From JAEDHM01 sp964368645 (GTDB lineage Bacteria; Bacillota; Clostridia; Christensenellales; CAG-1252): a stretch of 64,000 bases of DNA. Of this stretch, positions 8,703 through 18,454 are shown piece after piece. A program made the position numbers and the translations under genes. The number at the start of each line of letters is the position of its first letter. The first letter of the stretch is position 1. The stretch is taken from the NCBI GenBank assembly GCA_964368645.1, contig CAYJBY010000001.1, forward strand, positions 133,435 through 197,434, read 5' to 3'. The notes under the pieces are model-generated. The model worked only from the letters and a program-made list of their open reading frames with translations, was not told where the DNA came from and ran no database searches.

Positions 8703-9900
8703 AGATTCGGACGTTTTCCGCAAGATACGAATAAGATTTACCCTAGCGTTCACCCTTTTGGGCGGACTTTTTGTTTTGGTAATTTTTTCCTTGGTATGCG
8801 GAATCACCCTTCTAAACACCGCCGAGCGTATCAACAGCGAGTTGGAAAAAACCGTTGCGGAGTACAGCCGCATGCAAACGGACGCCGCTTTTGATCGCAA
8901 CGACAATTCGCGGTGCGCGGTTATAATCTATTACGAGGGCACCGTCTTTACCCACCGCTTGGACAACTACTCCGACGAGGTTAAGGAAGAGATAATCGCG
9001 GCGGTAATCGCCAACAAAACCGCATTTTCGGCAGGCGAGTACCGTTTTAAGGCAAGGGGCGGAACGTACCGCAACGGCAACGGTATGGTTTACGCGATTT
9101 ACGACTGCACCGCCGACCTTCAAATTTACGATATACAGGTATTCATCTCCGTATTAAGCGTAATCGGTTCTTTGTTCGCCATTATGATAATCGGGTGGGT
9201 GATTTCCAGCTACAACATTCGTCCTCTCAACGAGGCGTTCGGCAAGCAAAAGGAGCTCATTGCCAACGCTTCCCACGAGCTGAAAACCCCTCTTGCGATA
9301 ATAGCCGCCAACGTAGGCGCAATGCGCGCTTCCCCCGAAACCACTATCGAAGAAAACTCAAAATGGTTGGACAACGTAGAAGCCCAAATCGCCCGTATGG
9401 ACGCGCTGATTAAGGATATGCTTGAGCTTTCGCGGTTGGAGTACGACAGAGAATCCCCTATGGAAATCATAGACCTATCGGGAACGGTCAACTGCGCGGT
9501 ACTGTCTATGGAAGCCACCTGCTTTGAAAAGAACGTCACCCTAACCAACAAGATTTATAACGGTATCAGCCTGCGCTGCTGTAAGGCGGAAATCGAAAGA
9601 TTGGTGGTTATTCTTTTGGACAACGCTCTGAAATACACCCCGTCGGGTGGAGAGGTGACAGTCAAGCTGTATATGGCGAAAACCCCCGTGCTAAGTGTGC
9701 GCAACACAGGAAGCGGCATCAGTCCCGACAGGCTTGACAAGGTTTTCGACCGCTTTTACAAGGAAGACGACTCCCGAAAGGGCGACGGCAGTTTCGGCTT
9801 GGGCTTGGCAATAGCCAAAACCACCGTAGAAAAGCAGGGCGGTAGGATAAGCTGTAATTCGGACGGCTCCACCTTCACCGAGTTTACGGTTATCTTTTAA
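8689..9900 (+). CDS. Sensor histidine kinase
   Basis: Partner of the preceding response regulator. Membrane segments at about residues 15-40 and 145-165 bracket a ~100-residue extracytoplasmic sensor part. The H-box ASHELKTPLAIIAANV is near residue 190. The N-box LLDNALKYTP, the FDRFYKED stretch and the G2 box GSFGLGLAIAK form the ATP-binding domain. No clear HAMP domain is seen between the second membrane segment and the H-box. GTG 8689 is chosen because GGGG sits 9 bases upstream; ATG 8695 is an equally in-frame alternative two codons later. Confidence 0.92.
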   Translation: MPMNRDSDVFRKIRIRFTLAFTLLGGLFVLVIFSLVCGITLLNTAERINSELEKTVAEYSRMQTDAAFDRNDNSRCAVIIYYEGTVFTHRLDNYSDEVKEEIIAAVIANKTAFSAGEYRFKARGGTYRNGNGMVYAIYDCTADLQIYDIQVFISVLSVIGSLFAIMIIGWVISSYNIRPLNEAFGKQKELIANASHELKTPLAIIAANVGAMRASPETTIEENSKWLDNVEAQIARMDALIKDMLELSRLEYDRESPMEIIDLSGTVNCAVLSMEATCFEKNVTLTNKIYNGISLRCCKAEIERLVVILLDNALKYTPSGGEVTVKLYMAKTPVLSVRNTGSGISPDRLDKVFDRFYKEDDSRKGDGSFGLGLAIAKTTVEKQGGRISCNSDGSTFTEFTVIF

Positions 9901-9971
9901 GGGCAATAGCGCGGTCGGTCACAAAAAAGACATAATTCAAGTTTTTCTTTTAATATCTTTTTAAGGAATAT

Positions 9972-10197
9972 ACAATACAATGGGAGTATGGAAAAGGGCA
10001 ATTTTCCACAGGTCGCACTTCCTCCTCCTCAGCGTACATATACGCTTGGAACACGGCCTTCGGCAAGGGGAGCCCTCCTCAAATGTAAATGATTAATTAT
10101 ACCTTCCCAATGGTTCTAATTAACTCCCCTACCGAAAACGAACCACAACGCAGGGCGCAAGCTTTGCGATTGAGATAAGCGGCTAACCTACGCCGCG
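9972..10197 (+). ncRNA. Candidate structured non-coding RNA, class not recognised
   Basis: A 368-base gap lies between two convergent genes (kinase and folD) and contains structured, non-repetitive sequence. TACAAT boxes lie around 9970-9980. GGGAGT near 9981 can pair with ACTCCC about 130 bases downstream, a hairpin with stem GCGTA/TACGC is in the middle, and a small GCC-TTC-GGC hairpin lies on the 3' side. A strong terminator closes it. The rod-like layout with a bubble and small side hairpin is reminiscent of 6S RNA, but I see no diagnostic sequence. It could also be the 3' UTR of the kinase mRNA. Strand and ends are inferred. Confidence 0.35.
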
Positions 10198-10243
10198 AAA
10201 AAAGCTGTTACGGAACTGCAAATTCCATAACAGCTTTTTTGTT
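10198..10243. terminator. Bidirectional terminator between the kinase/ncRNA region and folD
   Basis: The stem AAAAAAGCTGTTA / TAACAGCTTTTTT with a short inner GGAA/TTCC extension gives a U-run on both strands. It serves the end of the purine operon on the minus strand and the convergent transcript on the plus strand. Confidence 0.88.
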
Positions 10244-10268
10244 GCATTAAAGTTTTTCCGCGCCGTGA

Positions 10269-11114
10269 TTATTCCTGCTGTGCGAGAAAAGCCTCCACCG
10301 TGTTTTGCAAAAGCATAGTAACGGTCATAGGTCCTACGCCGCCGGGTACGGGGGTTATATAGGAGCATTTGTCCTTCAAGCCCTCGTAATCACAGTCGCC
10401 GCAAAGCTTTCCGTCCACGGAGTTAATGCCTACGTCCACTACCACCGCGCCGTCCTTAACCATATCCGCGGTCAAGAATTTCGGCTTGCCGATAGCTACG
10501 CACACTATGTCGGCGTGAGAGGTGTAGAAGGAAAGATTCTCCGTGCGGCTGTGGCAGATAGTCACCGTGGCGTTACGGTCAAGCAGTAACTGCGCTAGGG
10601 GCTTGCCGACAAGGTTACTGCGCCCGATTACCACCGCGTGCTTACCCTTAAGGGGAATATCGTAATACTCCAACAGTTTAATAACGCCGTAAGGGGTGCA
10701 GGAGATTATAGCCTTTTCGCCTATCCACAGCTTGCCCTTTTGAACGTAATGACAGCCGTCCGCGTCCTTTGAGGGAGCAATCAAATCCAATAAAGCCGCC
10801 TCGTTAAGGTGCTTGGGCAGGGGAAGCTGCAAAATCATTCCGTGGATTTCGGGATCGGCGTTAAGCTCCTTAATCGTATCCGCGACCTGCTCGAAGGTGG
10901 CGGTATCGGGAAGCTTACACAGTCTGGAAACCATACCTGCGTCGCGGCAGGCGTTAATCTTGTTGCGGACGTAAACCTGACTTGCAGGGTTTTCGCCTAC
11001 CAAAATCACAGCCAAGCCCACGGTTTTACCGTACTTTTCCTTAATTTCGGCAACCTCGGCGGCTATTGCCGCACGGGTTTCCTTTGCTACCGCTTTTCCG
11101 TCGATTATCGCCAT
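10269..11114 (-). CDS. folD: Bifunctional methylene-THF dehydrogenase / methenyl-THF cyclohydrolase
   Basis: A 281-residue cytosolic enzyme that interconverts 5,10-methylene-, 5,10-methenyl- and 10-formyl-tetrahydrofolate with NADP. Visible family marks are the substrate-site SQVYVRNKINAC (Tyr and Lys of the YxxxK active site), LQLPLPKHLN, PVTPYG-like SCTPYGVIKLL, the nucleotide-binding VVIGRSNLVGKPLAQLLL, and the C-terminal PVPGGVGPMTVTMLLQNT. AAGGAG precedes the ATG. It is the last gene of the purine operon. That makes sense because 10-formyl-THF is consumed by PurN and the PurH transformylase, and it fits control by a ZTP riboswitch. Confidence 0.97.
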   Translation of the reverse strand: MAIIDGKAVAKETRAAIAAEVAEIKEKYGKTVGLAVILVGENPASQVYVRNKINACRDAGMVSRLCKLPDTATFEQVADTIKELNADPEIHGMILQLPLPKHLNEAALLDLIAPSKDADGCHYVQKGKLWIGEKAIISCTPYGVIKLLEYYDIPLKGKHAVVIGRSNLVGKPLAQLLLDRNATVTICHSRTENLSFYTSHADIVCVAIGKPKFLTADMVKDGAVVVDVGINSVDGKLCGDCDYEGLKDKCSYITPVPGGVGPMTVTMLLQNTVEAFLAQQE

Positions 11115-11493
11115 AAAAATCTCCTTATGTCAATGGGTTGCCGCCGCTGGGCTGTCCTGCCGTTTCACGGCTTCCCGTATCTTAATTACCGCTTGCGCGT
11201 CTATCGTCCGTTTTTATTATTTCGTTCTGCCTTTTTAATTACCTTGTCCGTCCGTTTTGCTTATTTAGCACAGCCGTTTCGTTGTTTTGTCCTGCCGTTT
11301 CGGTTGCTTCGTCCTGCCGTTTCGGTTGCTTCGTCCTGCCGTTTCGGTTGCTTCGTCCTGCCGTTTCGCTTATTTAGCACACCTTTTTTAATTATTTTGC
11401 GCCGCCGTTTCGGTTACTTCGTCCTACCGTTTCTTTGCTTGGGCGGTAAACCCTTTTATATAATTTTACTCACCCAACAGGGCGTTTTGCAAG
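11115..11493. repeat. folD-purL spacer filled with a private tandem repeat
   Basis: No gene is seen in this 379-base spacer. A 22-base unit (gtcctgccgtttcggttgct plus tc) is perfectly repeated three times at 11289-11354 with a partial fourth copy to 11368. Degenerate copies of parts of it (CTTATTTAGCACA, GCCGTTTCG, TTCGTCCT) flank it on both sides. The words do not recur elsewhere in the window. It sits inside the purine operon, so it is probably transcribed. Confidence 0.85.
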
Positions 11494-14400
11494 TTATTTA
11501 TAGTATTTTGCCGCCGACTCAAACAAGCCTATATCGTAATCGCCGACCACGTTGCGGTAAAGGTTGCGCCCCACTCTTTCGGAATGTCCCATTTTACCGA
11601 AAACCCTGCCGTCACGGGAGGTGATACCCTCCACCGCAAAAGCCGAGCCGTTGGGATTAAACTCCGTTTCGTAGGTGGGATTTCCCTGCAAATCCACGTA
11701 CTGGGTGGCGATTTGTCCGTTTTCAGCCAGTTTTTTAAGCCACTCGCCGTCAGCCACAAACCGCCCCTCGCCGTGGGATATAGGCACGCTGTAGATTTCG
11801 CCGACTTTAGCAAGGGAAAGCCAAGGCGAAAGCACACTAGCCACACGGGTGCGGACTATGCCCGACTGGTGGCGGCTTATGACGTTAAAGGTAAGGGTGG
11901 GATCGTCCGCCTTTGGCTCGGTAATCTCGCCGTAGGGAACCAAGCCCAGTTTGATTAATGCCTGAAAACCGTTACACACGCCGCAAATCAAGCCGTCGCG
12001 CTTCTTCAAAAGATTCATAGTCTGTTCCGCAACTCTGCCGTTACGGAAAAATGAGGTTATAAACTTGCCGCTGCCGTCAGGCTCGTCGCCGCCCGAAAAA
12101 CCGCCGGGGATAAAGACCGCCTGCGCTTTCGCCAGTTTTTTCGCAAAAGCCTCCGCCGATTCCGCCACCGCCGCCGCAGAAAGGTTGTTGATTACGAAGA
12201 TTTCGGGGTTAAGACCGGCTTTCCGCGCCGCTCTTGCGGTATCGTACTCGCAGTTGGTACCGGGGAAAACGGGGATAAGCACCTTGGGCACCGCAAAGGT
12301 GGCGGCAGGCTTCGCTATATTCCTTGCCGTGTAGGAAAGGGTGGGAATTTCCGAGTGGGAAACTGCGGTTTTCACAGGGAAAACAGGCTCCAAAACTCCC
12401 TCGTACAGCTTTTTCAGCCGCTCCAAATCAAGATTGTACGCGCGGTGGGCGATTGCCTCCTCCGCGGTTGTTTTGCCCAATAACACGCAATAGGCGTTGG
12501 TCAGTGCCGCGCCGCCCGACTCGGTAAGGGAACAGCAGTCCGTTTTCACGTTTTCAAAAAGCTTCGCACGGTCAAATCTCTCATCGCCGTCAAGCTCCAA
12601 CACAAAGGAACCGTAGCGGTAGCCGAATATCGTCTCCATATCGACGGTTTTTTCAAAGGAAAAACCTATGCCGTTGCCGATTGCCATTTTGAAAACCGCC
12701 TCCGCCGCACCGCCGTAGCCTATGGTACGGGCGGATAACGCCTTGCCCGACGCAAGCAGAGAGGAAACCGCGCAGAAAATCTTTTTCAAGGAAGCGGAAT
12801 CGGGCAAGCCGTCAGCGTAGGCAGGGGATAGCATTACCACGTTGTGCCCATGACTTTTGAACTCGCCTGAACGCACGGCTTGGGCTTTGCCTGTAGTCAC
12901 CGCGAAGGACACAAGAGTAGGGGGAACGTCGATATTCTCGAAAGTTCCGCTCATAGAATCCTTGCCGCCGATTGCCGCCGCGCCTAGGTCAAGCTGAGCG
13001 GATAACGCGCCCAAAAGAGCGGATAAGGGCTTGCCCCAACGGGTAGGCTCCTTCATCGGCTTTTCAAAATACTCCTGAAAAGTAAGATATACGTCCTTAA
13101 AGCTCGCGCCTGCCGCAATCAGTCTTGAAATCGACTCCACCACCGCGCAATACGCGCCGTGATAGGGGCTTTTTTCGGAAATATAGGGGTTGAACCCGTA
13201 AGCCATAAAGGATACGTCGTCGGTATCCCCCTTTTCCACAGAAATTTTGTTCACCATAACCGCTTCAGGCGTAAGCTGATATTTACCACCGAAAGGCATA
13301 AGCACCGTACCTGCGCCGATAGTGCTGTCAAAACGCTGTGCCAAGCCGCGCTTGGAGCATACGTTCAGGTCGCAAACCGTCTTTTCAAATTCCTCGCCGA
13401 AGTCCTTTCCCACCTCTTTTTCAAAAGCAAGGGGAGCCTCTGCCTTAACGCTAATATGCTTTTCCGCGCCGTTGGAGTTAAGAAAATCTCTCGATATATC
13501 CACGATTTTTACGCCGTTCCACCGCATAACCAGTCGGGGAGAGGCAGTCACCTCGGCGACCTCCACAGCCTCCAGATTTTCACCACGCGCCAGCTCGATA
13601 AACCTCGCCGCGTCCTTAGGTTCCACAACCACCGCCATACGCTCCTGCGACTCGCTGATGGCAAGCTCGGTGCCGTCCAAGCCCTCGTATTTTTTCGGAA
13701 CCGCGTTAAGGTTGATTTCCACGCCGTCGGCAAGCTCGCCGATAGCCACCGAAACGCCGCCTGCGCCGAAGTCGTTGCACCGCTTGATGCATAGAGCCGC
13801 TTCCTTATTGCGGAAAAGTCTTTGCAACTTACGTTCCTCGGGAGCGTTGCCCTTCTGAACCTCCGCGCCGCAGGTATCTATGGATTTCACGCTGTGGGAT
13901 TTGCTGGAACCGGTTGCACCGCCGCAGCCGTCACGCCCCGTTCTGCCGCCTAAGAGGATAATCTTATCGCCGGGTACGGGAGTTTCGCGCCGTACGTTAC
14001 AGGCAGGCACCGCGCCTATCACCGCTCCAATTTCCATACGCTTGGCTACGTAGCCTTCGTGATAAATCTCGTCCACCAACCCCGTTGCCAAGCCGATTTG
14101 ATTGCCGTAGGAGCTGTAACCTGCCGCCGCTGTAGTCACGATTTTACGCTGTGACAGCTTGCCCTTGACGGTTTCGCTGACGGGGGTTAAAGGATTGCCT
14201 GCGCCCGTTACGCGCATAGCGGCGTAAACGTAGGCTCTTCCCGATAAGGGATCGCGAATCGCGCCGCCGATACAGGTTGCCGCACCGCCGAAAGGCTCTA
14301 TTTCCGTAGGGTGGTTATGGGTTTCGTTCTTGAAAAGCAGAAGATAATCCTCAGGCTGTCCGTCAATCTCGATTTTGATTTTGACGGTACAGGCGTTAAT

Positions 14401-15267
14401 CTCCTCGGACTCGTCCAGCTTGTCAAGCATACCCTGTTTTTTAAGGAGTTTCGCGCCGATTGTGGCAATATCCATAAGGTTAATCGGCTTTGTGCGGTGA
14501 AGCTCCGACCGCGCCGCAACGTACCTGTTGTAAGCGCGTTCAAGAATCGGGCTTTCAAAACTCACCTTATCCAGCGTGGTTAAAAATGTGGTGTGACGGC
14601 AATGGTCCGACCAGTAGGTGTCCAGCATACGGATTTCCGTAATCGTAGGATCGCAACCCTCCTTGCGGAAATAGTCGCGGCAAACCTCCGCATCGTCCTC
14701 GTCCATTGCAAGGCGCATATCCTTGACGAAATTCGCCAGTTCACTGCGGCTGTAGGTGCAAAAACCGTGAATGGTACCCACCGTATCAGGCACCTTATAG
14801 TCGGTTGCCAGCGTCGGGGCGAGAGCTAAATCCGCCTCGCGGCACTCCACGGGATTGATAACGTATTTTTTGATAAGAGCAATATCGTCAGGAGTCAGCG
14901 CACCCTCCAAAACGTAGATTTTCGCGGTACGCACCGTAGGTCTTTCCACGGCGGAAGCCAACTGAATACACTGCGCCGCGCTGTCCGCTCTCTGGTCGAA
15001 TTGACCGGGCAGATACTCCACGCCAAAAACGCAGTCCGCGCCCTCAACGTCAAGTTCGGTGGCGGCAGTATCCGTCTGCGGTTCCGAAAAAATCTTGCTC
15101 ACGGCGTAATCGAACACCGCCTTATCCAAATTTTCCAAATCGTAGCGGTTGATTATTCTAAGGGAAAGCAGGGTTTTAACGCCCAGCAAATTACGCAAGT
15201 CAGACAGCAACGCCGCCGCTTCCGCTCTAAAACCTTCCTTTTTTTCAACGTAAATGCGATAAACCAT
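11494..15267 (-). CDS. purL: Phosphoribosylformylglycinamidine synthase, long single-chain form
   Basis: Catalyses step 4 of IMP synthesis: FGAR + glutamine + ATP to FGAM. At 1257 residues it is the fused form (PurS-like linker, two-fold synthetase core, glutaminase), so separate purS and purQ are not needed. The substrate/metal stretch TYWSDHCRHTTFLT is near residue 225, KNETHNHPTEIEPFGGAATCIGG near 315 (shown here as the KNETHNHPTEIEPFGG core), and GGKDSMSG near 770. The C-terminal glutaminase begins with PVFPGTNCEYDTARA, carries the nucleophile Cys in GVCNGFQALIKLG near 1095 and the His/Glu in SHGEGRFVA. A GGAGG ribosome site precedes ATG 15267. Eighth biosynthetic gene of the operon. Confidence 0.96.
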   Translation of the reverse strand: MVYRIYVEKKEGFRAEAAALLSDLRNLLGVKTLLSLRIINRYDLENLDKAVFDYAVSKIFSEPQTDTAATELDVEGADCVFGVEYLPGQFDQRADSAAQCIQLASAVERPTVRTAKIYVLEGALTPDDIALIKKYVINPVECREADLALAPTLATDYKVPDTVGTIHGFCTYSRSELANFVKDMRLAMDEDDAEVCRDYFRKEGCDPTITEIRMLDTYWSDHCRHTTFLTTLDKVSFESPILERAYNRYVAARSELHRTKPINLMDIATIGAKLLKKQGMLDKLDESEEINACTVKIKIEIDGQPEDYLLLFKNETHNHPTEIEPFGGAATCIGGAIRDPLSGRAYVYAAMRVTGAGNPLTPVSETVKGKLSQRKIVTTAAAGYSSYGNQIGLATGLVDEIYHEGYVAKRMEIGAVIGAVPACNVRRETPVPGDKIILLGGRTGRDGCGGATGSSKSHSVKSIDTCGAEVQKGNAPEERKLQRLFRNKEAALCIKRCNDFGAGGVSVAIGELADGVEINLNAVPKKYEGLDGTELAISESQERMAVVVEPKDAARFIELARGENLEAVEVAEVTASPRLVMRWNGVKIVDISRDFLNSNGAEKHISVKAEAPLAFEKEVGKDFGEEFEKTVCDLNVCSKRGLAQRFDSTIGAGTVLMPFGGKYQLTPEAVMVNKISVEKGDTDDVSFMAYGFNPYISEKSPYHGAYCAVVESISRLIAAGASFKDVYLTFQEYFEKPMKEPTRWGKPLSALLGALSAQLDLGAAAIGGKDSMSGTFENIDVPPTLVSFAVTTGKAQAVRSGEFKSHGHNVVMLSPAYADGLPDSASLKKIFCAVSSLLASGKALSARTIGYGGAAEAVFKMAIGNGIGFSFEKTVDMETIFGYRYGSFVLELDGDERFDRAKLFENVKTDCCSLTESGGAALTNAYCVLLGKTTAEEAIAHRAYNLDLERLKKLYEGVLEPVFPVKTAVSHSEIPTLSYTARNIAKPAATFAVPKVLIPVFPGTNCEYDTARAARKAGLNPEIFVINNLSAAAVAESAEAFAKKLAKAQAVFIPGGFSGGDEPDGSGKFITSFFRNGRVAEQTMNLLKKRDGLICGVCNGFQALIKLGLVPYGEITEPKADDPTLTFNVISRHQSGIVRTRVASVLSPWLSLAKVGEIYSVPISHGEGRFVADGEWLKKLAENGQIATQYVDLQGNPTYETEFNPNGSAFAVEGITSRDGRVFGKMGHSERVGRNLYRNVVGDYDIGLFESAAKYYK

Positions 15268-15378
15268 AACGTCCTCCTGTACCTCTTTTTCTGTCTAATC
15301 CAAAGCATAGCCGATAAAGCACTGCGCTTATTTCTCGCCGTTGTTTCGTTGTTCCGTTGTTTTCTTGACGGCTAATAA

Positions 15379-16644
15379 CTATTTCGCCGCCGCAAGAGCC
15401 TTTTTCCCGATATCCTTGCGGAAGTAACCGTTTTCAAACTCTATTTTCGCCGCGTTCTCATACGCCCGTTCAATCGCCGAGGGCAGGGTGTCGGCAAGGG
15501 CGGTCACACCGAGAACCCGTCCGCCTGCGCTTACCAAGCCCTTATCCGTCAGCCTTGCGCCTGCAACGTACAGCTCCGCGTCAAATCCCTGCTTAACCCT
15601 AATCGGATAACCGTTTTCATAGCTTACTGGGTAGCCCTTAGAGGCGACCACCACACAGCAGGAAGCGGCTTTTTTGAACCTGACAGCCGCAGGGTTAAGA
15701 GTGCCGTCAGCCACTTGAAGCATTATTTCCATAAGGTCGGTTTCCAGTAAGGGGAGAACGGCTTGCGTTTCGGGATCGCCGAAACGGCAGTTGTATTCTA
15801 TAACGTAAGGTCCCTTGTCGGTAAGCATCAAGCCGAAGTACAAACACCCTTTAAAGGGGCGCCCCTCGGCGTTCATCGCCCTAACCGTGGGCATAAAAAT
15901 CTCCTTATAGCACCGTTCTGCGATTTCCGAGGTGTAATACGGATTGGGAGCAACCGCGCCCATACCGCCCGTATTCAGTCCAAGGTCGCCGTCAAGCGCA
16001 CGCTTGTGATCCATAGAGGATACCATAGGAACCAGCGTTTTGCCGTCGGTAAAGGACAGTACGCTGACCTCGACTCCCTGCAAAAATTCCTCGATTACCA
16101 CACGCGCACCGCTTTTGCCGAAAAGCTTGCCGCTTAGCATATCCTCAACGGCGTCCTTGGCTTCCTGCAAGGAAGAGGCGATAATCACGCCCTTACCGAG
16201 AGCCAAGCCGTCCGCTTTTATCACCACGGGGAGAGCGTGGGTTTCCAGATAGGCAAAAGCCTTATCCTTATCCTCGAATACGGCGTACTCCGCGGTTGGA
16301 ATCCCGTACTTTCTCATTAGGTTTTTGGCAAAAGCCTTACTGCTTTCGATAACGGCGGCTTTTTTATCGGGCCCGAAGCAGGGAATCCCTAGCTTGTTTA
16401 ACTCGTCCACCGCTCCGAGAGCGAGAGGATCATCGGGGGCAACCACCGCGAAATCTATCGGATTTTGCTTGACAAAATTAATTATACCCTCAATATCCTT
16501 AGCCTTAATGTCCACACATTCCGCGTCGGAAGCTATACCGCCGTTGCCGGGCAAGGCAAAAATCTTTTCAACAAGGGGGCTTTGCTTTAGCTTTTTGATA
16601 ATGGCGTGTTCCCTTCCTCCGCCGCCTATAACCATAATTTTCAT
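15379..16644 (-). CDS. purD: Phosphoribosylamine-glycine ligase (GAR synthetase)
   Basis: Step 2 of purine synthesis: phosphoribosylamine + glycine + ATP to GAR. 421 residues, the normal length. The N-terminal Rossmann-like MVIGGGGREHAIIKKL binds substrate. The ATP-grasp core includes VVIKADGLALGKGV near residue 145, HKRALDGDLGLNTGGMG near 225, and the metal-binding EYNCRFGDPETQ near 285. GGAGG precedes the ATG. Separated from purL by 111 bases and from the transformylase gene upstream by a 339-base repeat-filled spacer. Confidence 0.97.
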   Translation of the reverse strand: MKIMVIGGGGREHAIIKKLKQSPLVEKIFALPGNGGIASDAECVDIKAKDIEGIINFVKQNPIDFAVVAPDDPLALGAVDELNKLGIPCFGPDKKAAVIESSKAFAKNLMRKYGIPTAEYAVFEDKDKAFAYLETHALPVVIKADGLALGKGVIIASSLQEAKDAVEDMLSGKLFGKSGARVVIEEFLQGVEVSVLSFTDGKTLVPMVSSMDHKRALDGDLGLNTGGMGAVAPNPYYTSEIAERCYKEIFMPTVRAMNAEGRPFKGCLYFGLMLTDKGPYVIEYNCRFGDPETQAVLPLLETDLMEIMLQVADGTLNPAAVRFKKAASCCVVVASKGYPVSYENGYPIRVKQGFDAELYVAGARLTDKGLVSAGGRVLGVTALADTLPSAIERAYENAAKIEFENGYFRKDIGKKALAAAK

Positions 16645-16983
16645 AGCGTCCTCCGATATTTTTTCGTTTTGAGGTTACTTGTCGGCAACCTTATTGCCGT
16701 GTTAGCTGTTTTGCGTTTCGTGCTTAATAGCCGCGTTGCAATTCTAATCCGCGTTCCTTGTTCGGTAGTCTTAACCGCTTTGCGCTTAATAGCCGCGTTC
16801 CTTGTTCGGTAGTCTAACCGTTGTGTGCTTTGTATCTTATATCCGCGTTCCTTACTTTTAGTGGTGGAACAAGCGCATATCGTAGTCAAGTCGTGCGCGT
16901 TATCTGTTATAACCGCGATTTGTTCCGCAAATTCCGATGTTTTTCTATTTTTAGCAATGCGTTTTTCTCGTTGTTTCTTACTT
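16645..16983. repeat. purD-purH spacer with private repeats and a copy of the purH 3' end
   Basis: No gene is seen in this 339-base spacer. AATAGCCGCGTT, CGCGTTCCTTGTTCGGTAGTC and related words are copied several times between 16720 and 16850. A 28-base stretch at 16851-16878 duplicates, with one mismatch, 16977-17004, which spans the stop codon and last codons of purH. The offset is 126 bases. Confidence 0.85.
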
Positions 16984-18168
16984 TTAGTGGTGGAACAGGC
17001 GCATACCCGTAAAGCACATAACCATACCGTACTTATCGGCAACCGCGATAACGTCGTCGTCACGCTTAGAGCCCCCGGGCTCGGCAATGTAGCTTACTCC
17101 GCTCTTTGCCGCTCTTTCCACGTTGTCGCCGAAGGGGAAGAACGCGTCACTACCCAAGGCTACTCCGCTAACGGTGGCAAGATACGCCTTTTTTTCCGCA
17201 AGGGTAAAGGGTTCGGGCTTAACCGTAAAGTATTTCTGCCACTCGCCGTCTTTTAGAATTTCCTCGTAGTCTTCGGATAAATATATATCTATAAGGTTGT
17301 TTTTGTCAGGTCTTCCCACGGTATCGGCAAAGCAGAGGGATAAGGTCTTATCCGCCTGTCTTAAATGCCACAAATCGGCTTTTTGACCTGCTAATCTGGT
17401 GCAATGGATACGGGATTGCTGTCCTGCGCCCACGCCTATTGCCTGTCCGTCCTTGGCATAGCAAACCGAGTTGGATTGGGTGTACTTAAGGGTAATCAAC
17501 GCCACGATAAGGTCGGTTTTCGCGCTGTCGGGCAGGTCCTTGTTCGCAGTTACCGCGTTATTCAAAAGCTCCGCGTCGATTTTGAAATTATTGCGGTTTT
17601 GGGTAAAGGTAACGCCGAAAACCTGCTTGGTTTCAGTTTCCGCAGGCTGATAGGCAGGGTTGATTTTCACCACGTTATAGGTACCCTTGCGCTTTGCCTT
17701 AAGTATCTCAAGAGCCTCGCCGTCATAGTCGGGAGCGATAATACCGTCGCTTACCTCTCTGGCAACGATTTTCGCGGTGGTTACGTCACATTTGTCGGAT
17801 AAGGCTATCCAGTCGCCGAAGGAACTCATACGGTCGGTGCCTCGCGCTCTTGCATAAGCGCAGGCGATGGGGGAGTCGTCCAAGCCCTCTATATCGTCCA
17901 CAAAACAGGCCTTTTTCAGCTTGGCGTCCATCACCTTACCCACTGCCGCAGAGGTGGGGCTAACGTGCTTAAAGCTCGCCGCGGAGGGCAAGCCCGTGGC
18001 TTCTTTCAGTTCCTTAACCAACTGCCAGCTGTTAAAGGCGTCCAAAAAGTTGATATACCCGGGACGTCCCGACAATATTTCGATAGGCAGGTCACTGCCG
18101 TCGTTCATATAAATTTTCGCGTTGGCTTGATTGGGGTTGCAGCCGTATTTAAGGTTAAATTCTTTCAT
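16984..18168 (-). CDS. purH: AICAR transformylase, stand-alone (PurH C-terminal domain only)
   Basis: Formylates AICAR with 10-formyl-THF to FAICAR. 394 residues: it covers the AICARFT domain and starts directly with KYGCNPNQ, so the N-terminal IMP cyclohydrolase (MGS-like) domain of the usual ~510-residue PurH is absent. The catalytic Lys-His pair is visible in AASFKHVSPTSAAVG near residue 67. DSDAFFPF-type substrate contacts appear as GSDAFFPFGDNVE, followed by EPGGSKRDDDVI. The missing cyclohydrolase step is covered by the purO-type gene just upstream in the operon. A GGAGA ribosome site precedes the ATG. Confidence 0.94.
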   Translation of the reverse strand: MKEFNLKYGCNPNQANAKIYMNDGSDLPIEILSGRPGYINFLDAFNSWQLVKELKEATGLPSAASFKHVSPTSAAVGKVMDAKLKKACFVDDIEGLDDSPIACAYARARGTDRMSSFGDWIALSDKCDVTTAKIVAREVSDGIIAPDYDGEALEILKAKRKGTYNVVKINPAYQPAETETKQVFGVTFTQNRNNFKIDAELLNNAVTANKDLPDSAKTDLIVALITLKYTQSNSVCYAKDGQAIGVGAGQQSRIHCTRLAGQKADLWHLRQADKTLSLCFADTVGRPDKNNLIDIYLSEDYEEILKDGEWQKYFTVKPEPFTLAEKKAYLATVSGVALGSDAFFPFGDNVERAAKSGVSYIAEPGGSKRDDDVIAVADKYGMVMCFTGMRLFHH

Positions 18169-18454
18169 TTTTCTCTCCGTGTTACGTTACGCGGTTAATC
18201 CGCTCGTTTGCGCTATGCGCCTTTAATTCTCAATAATCCTGCGTTATCCGATATTTTTCGATTTCACAACCGTTTTTCGGTTCTTATTGCTTTATTTCAT
18301 TTCCGCTGAAACTTGTTGTTAAGCGGTATCGTACCGCCGTCCGTATTATCGATAATCGTACCGACGTTTGCAATATAGGTTTTTTTACACGTTGTTTGCA
18401 ATATCGTTAGAGTTATCCGATATTTTTGCAGTTATATCTGCGGTTTCGGTACGC
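18169..18454. repeat. purH-purO spacer with degenerate repeats
   Basis: 286 bases without a gene. TATCCGATATTTTT occurs near 18246 and near 18414. TTTGCAATAT occurs twice (about 18366 and 18398), and CGTACCG with GATAAT stretches is also duplicated. No promoter or terminator is recognised. Confidence 0.65.
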
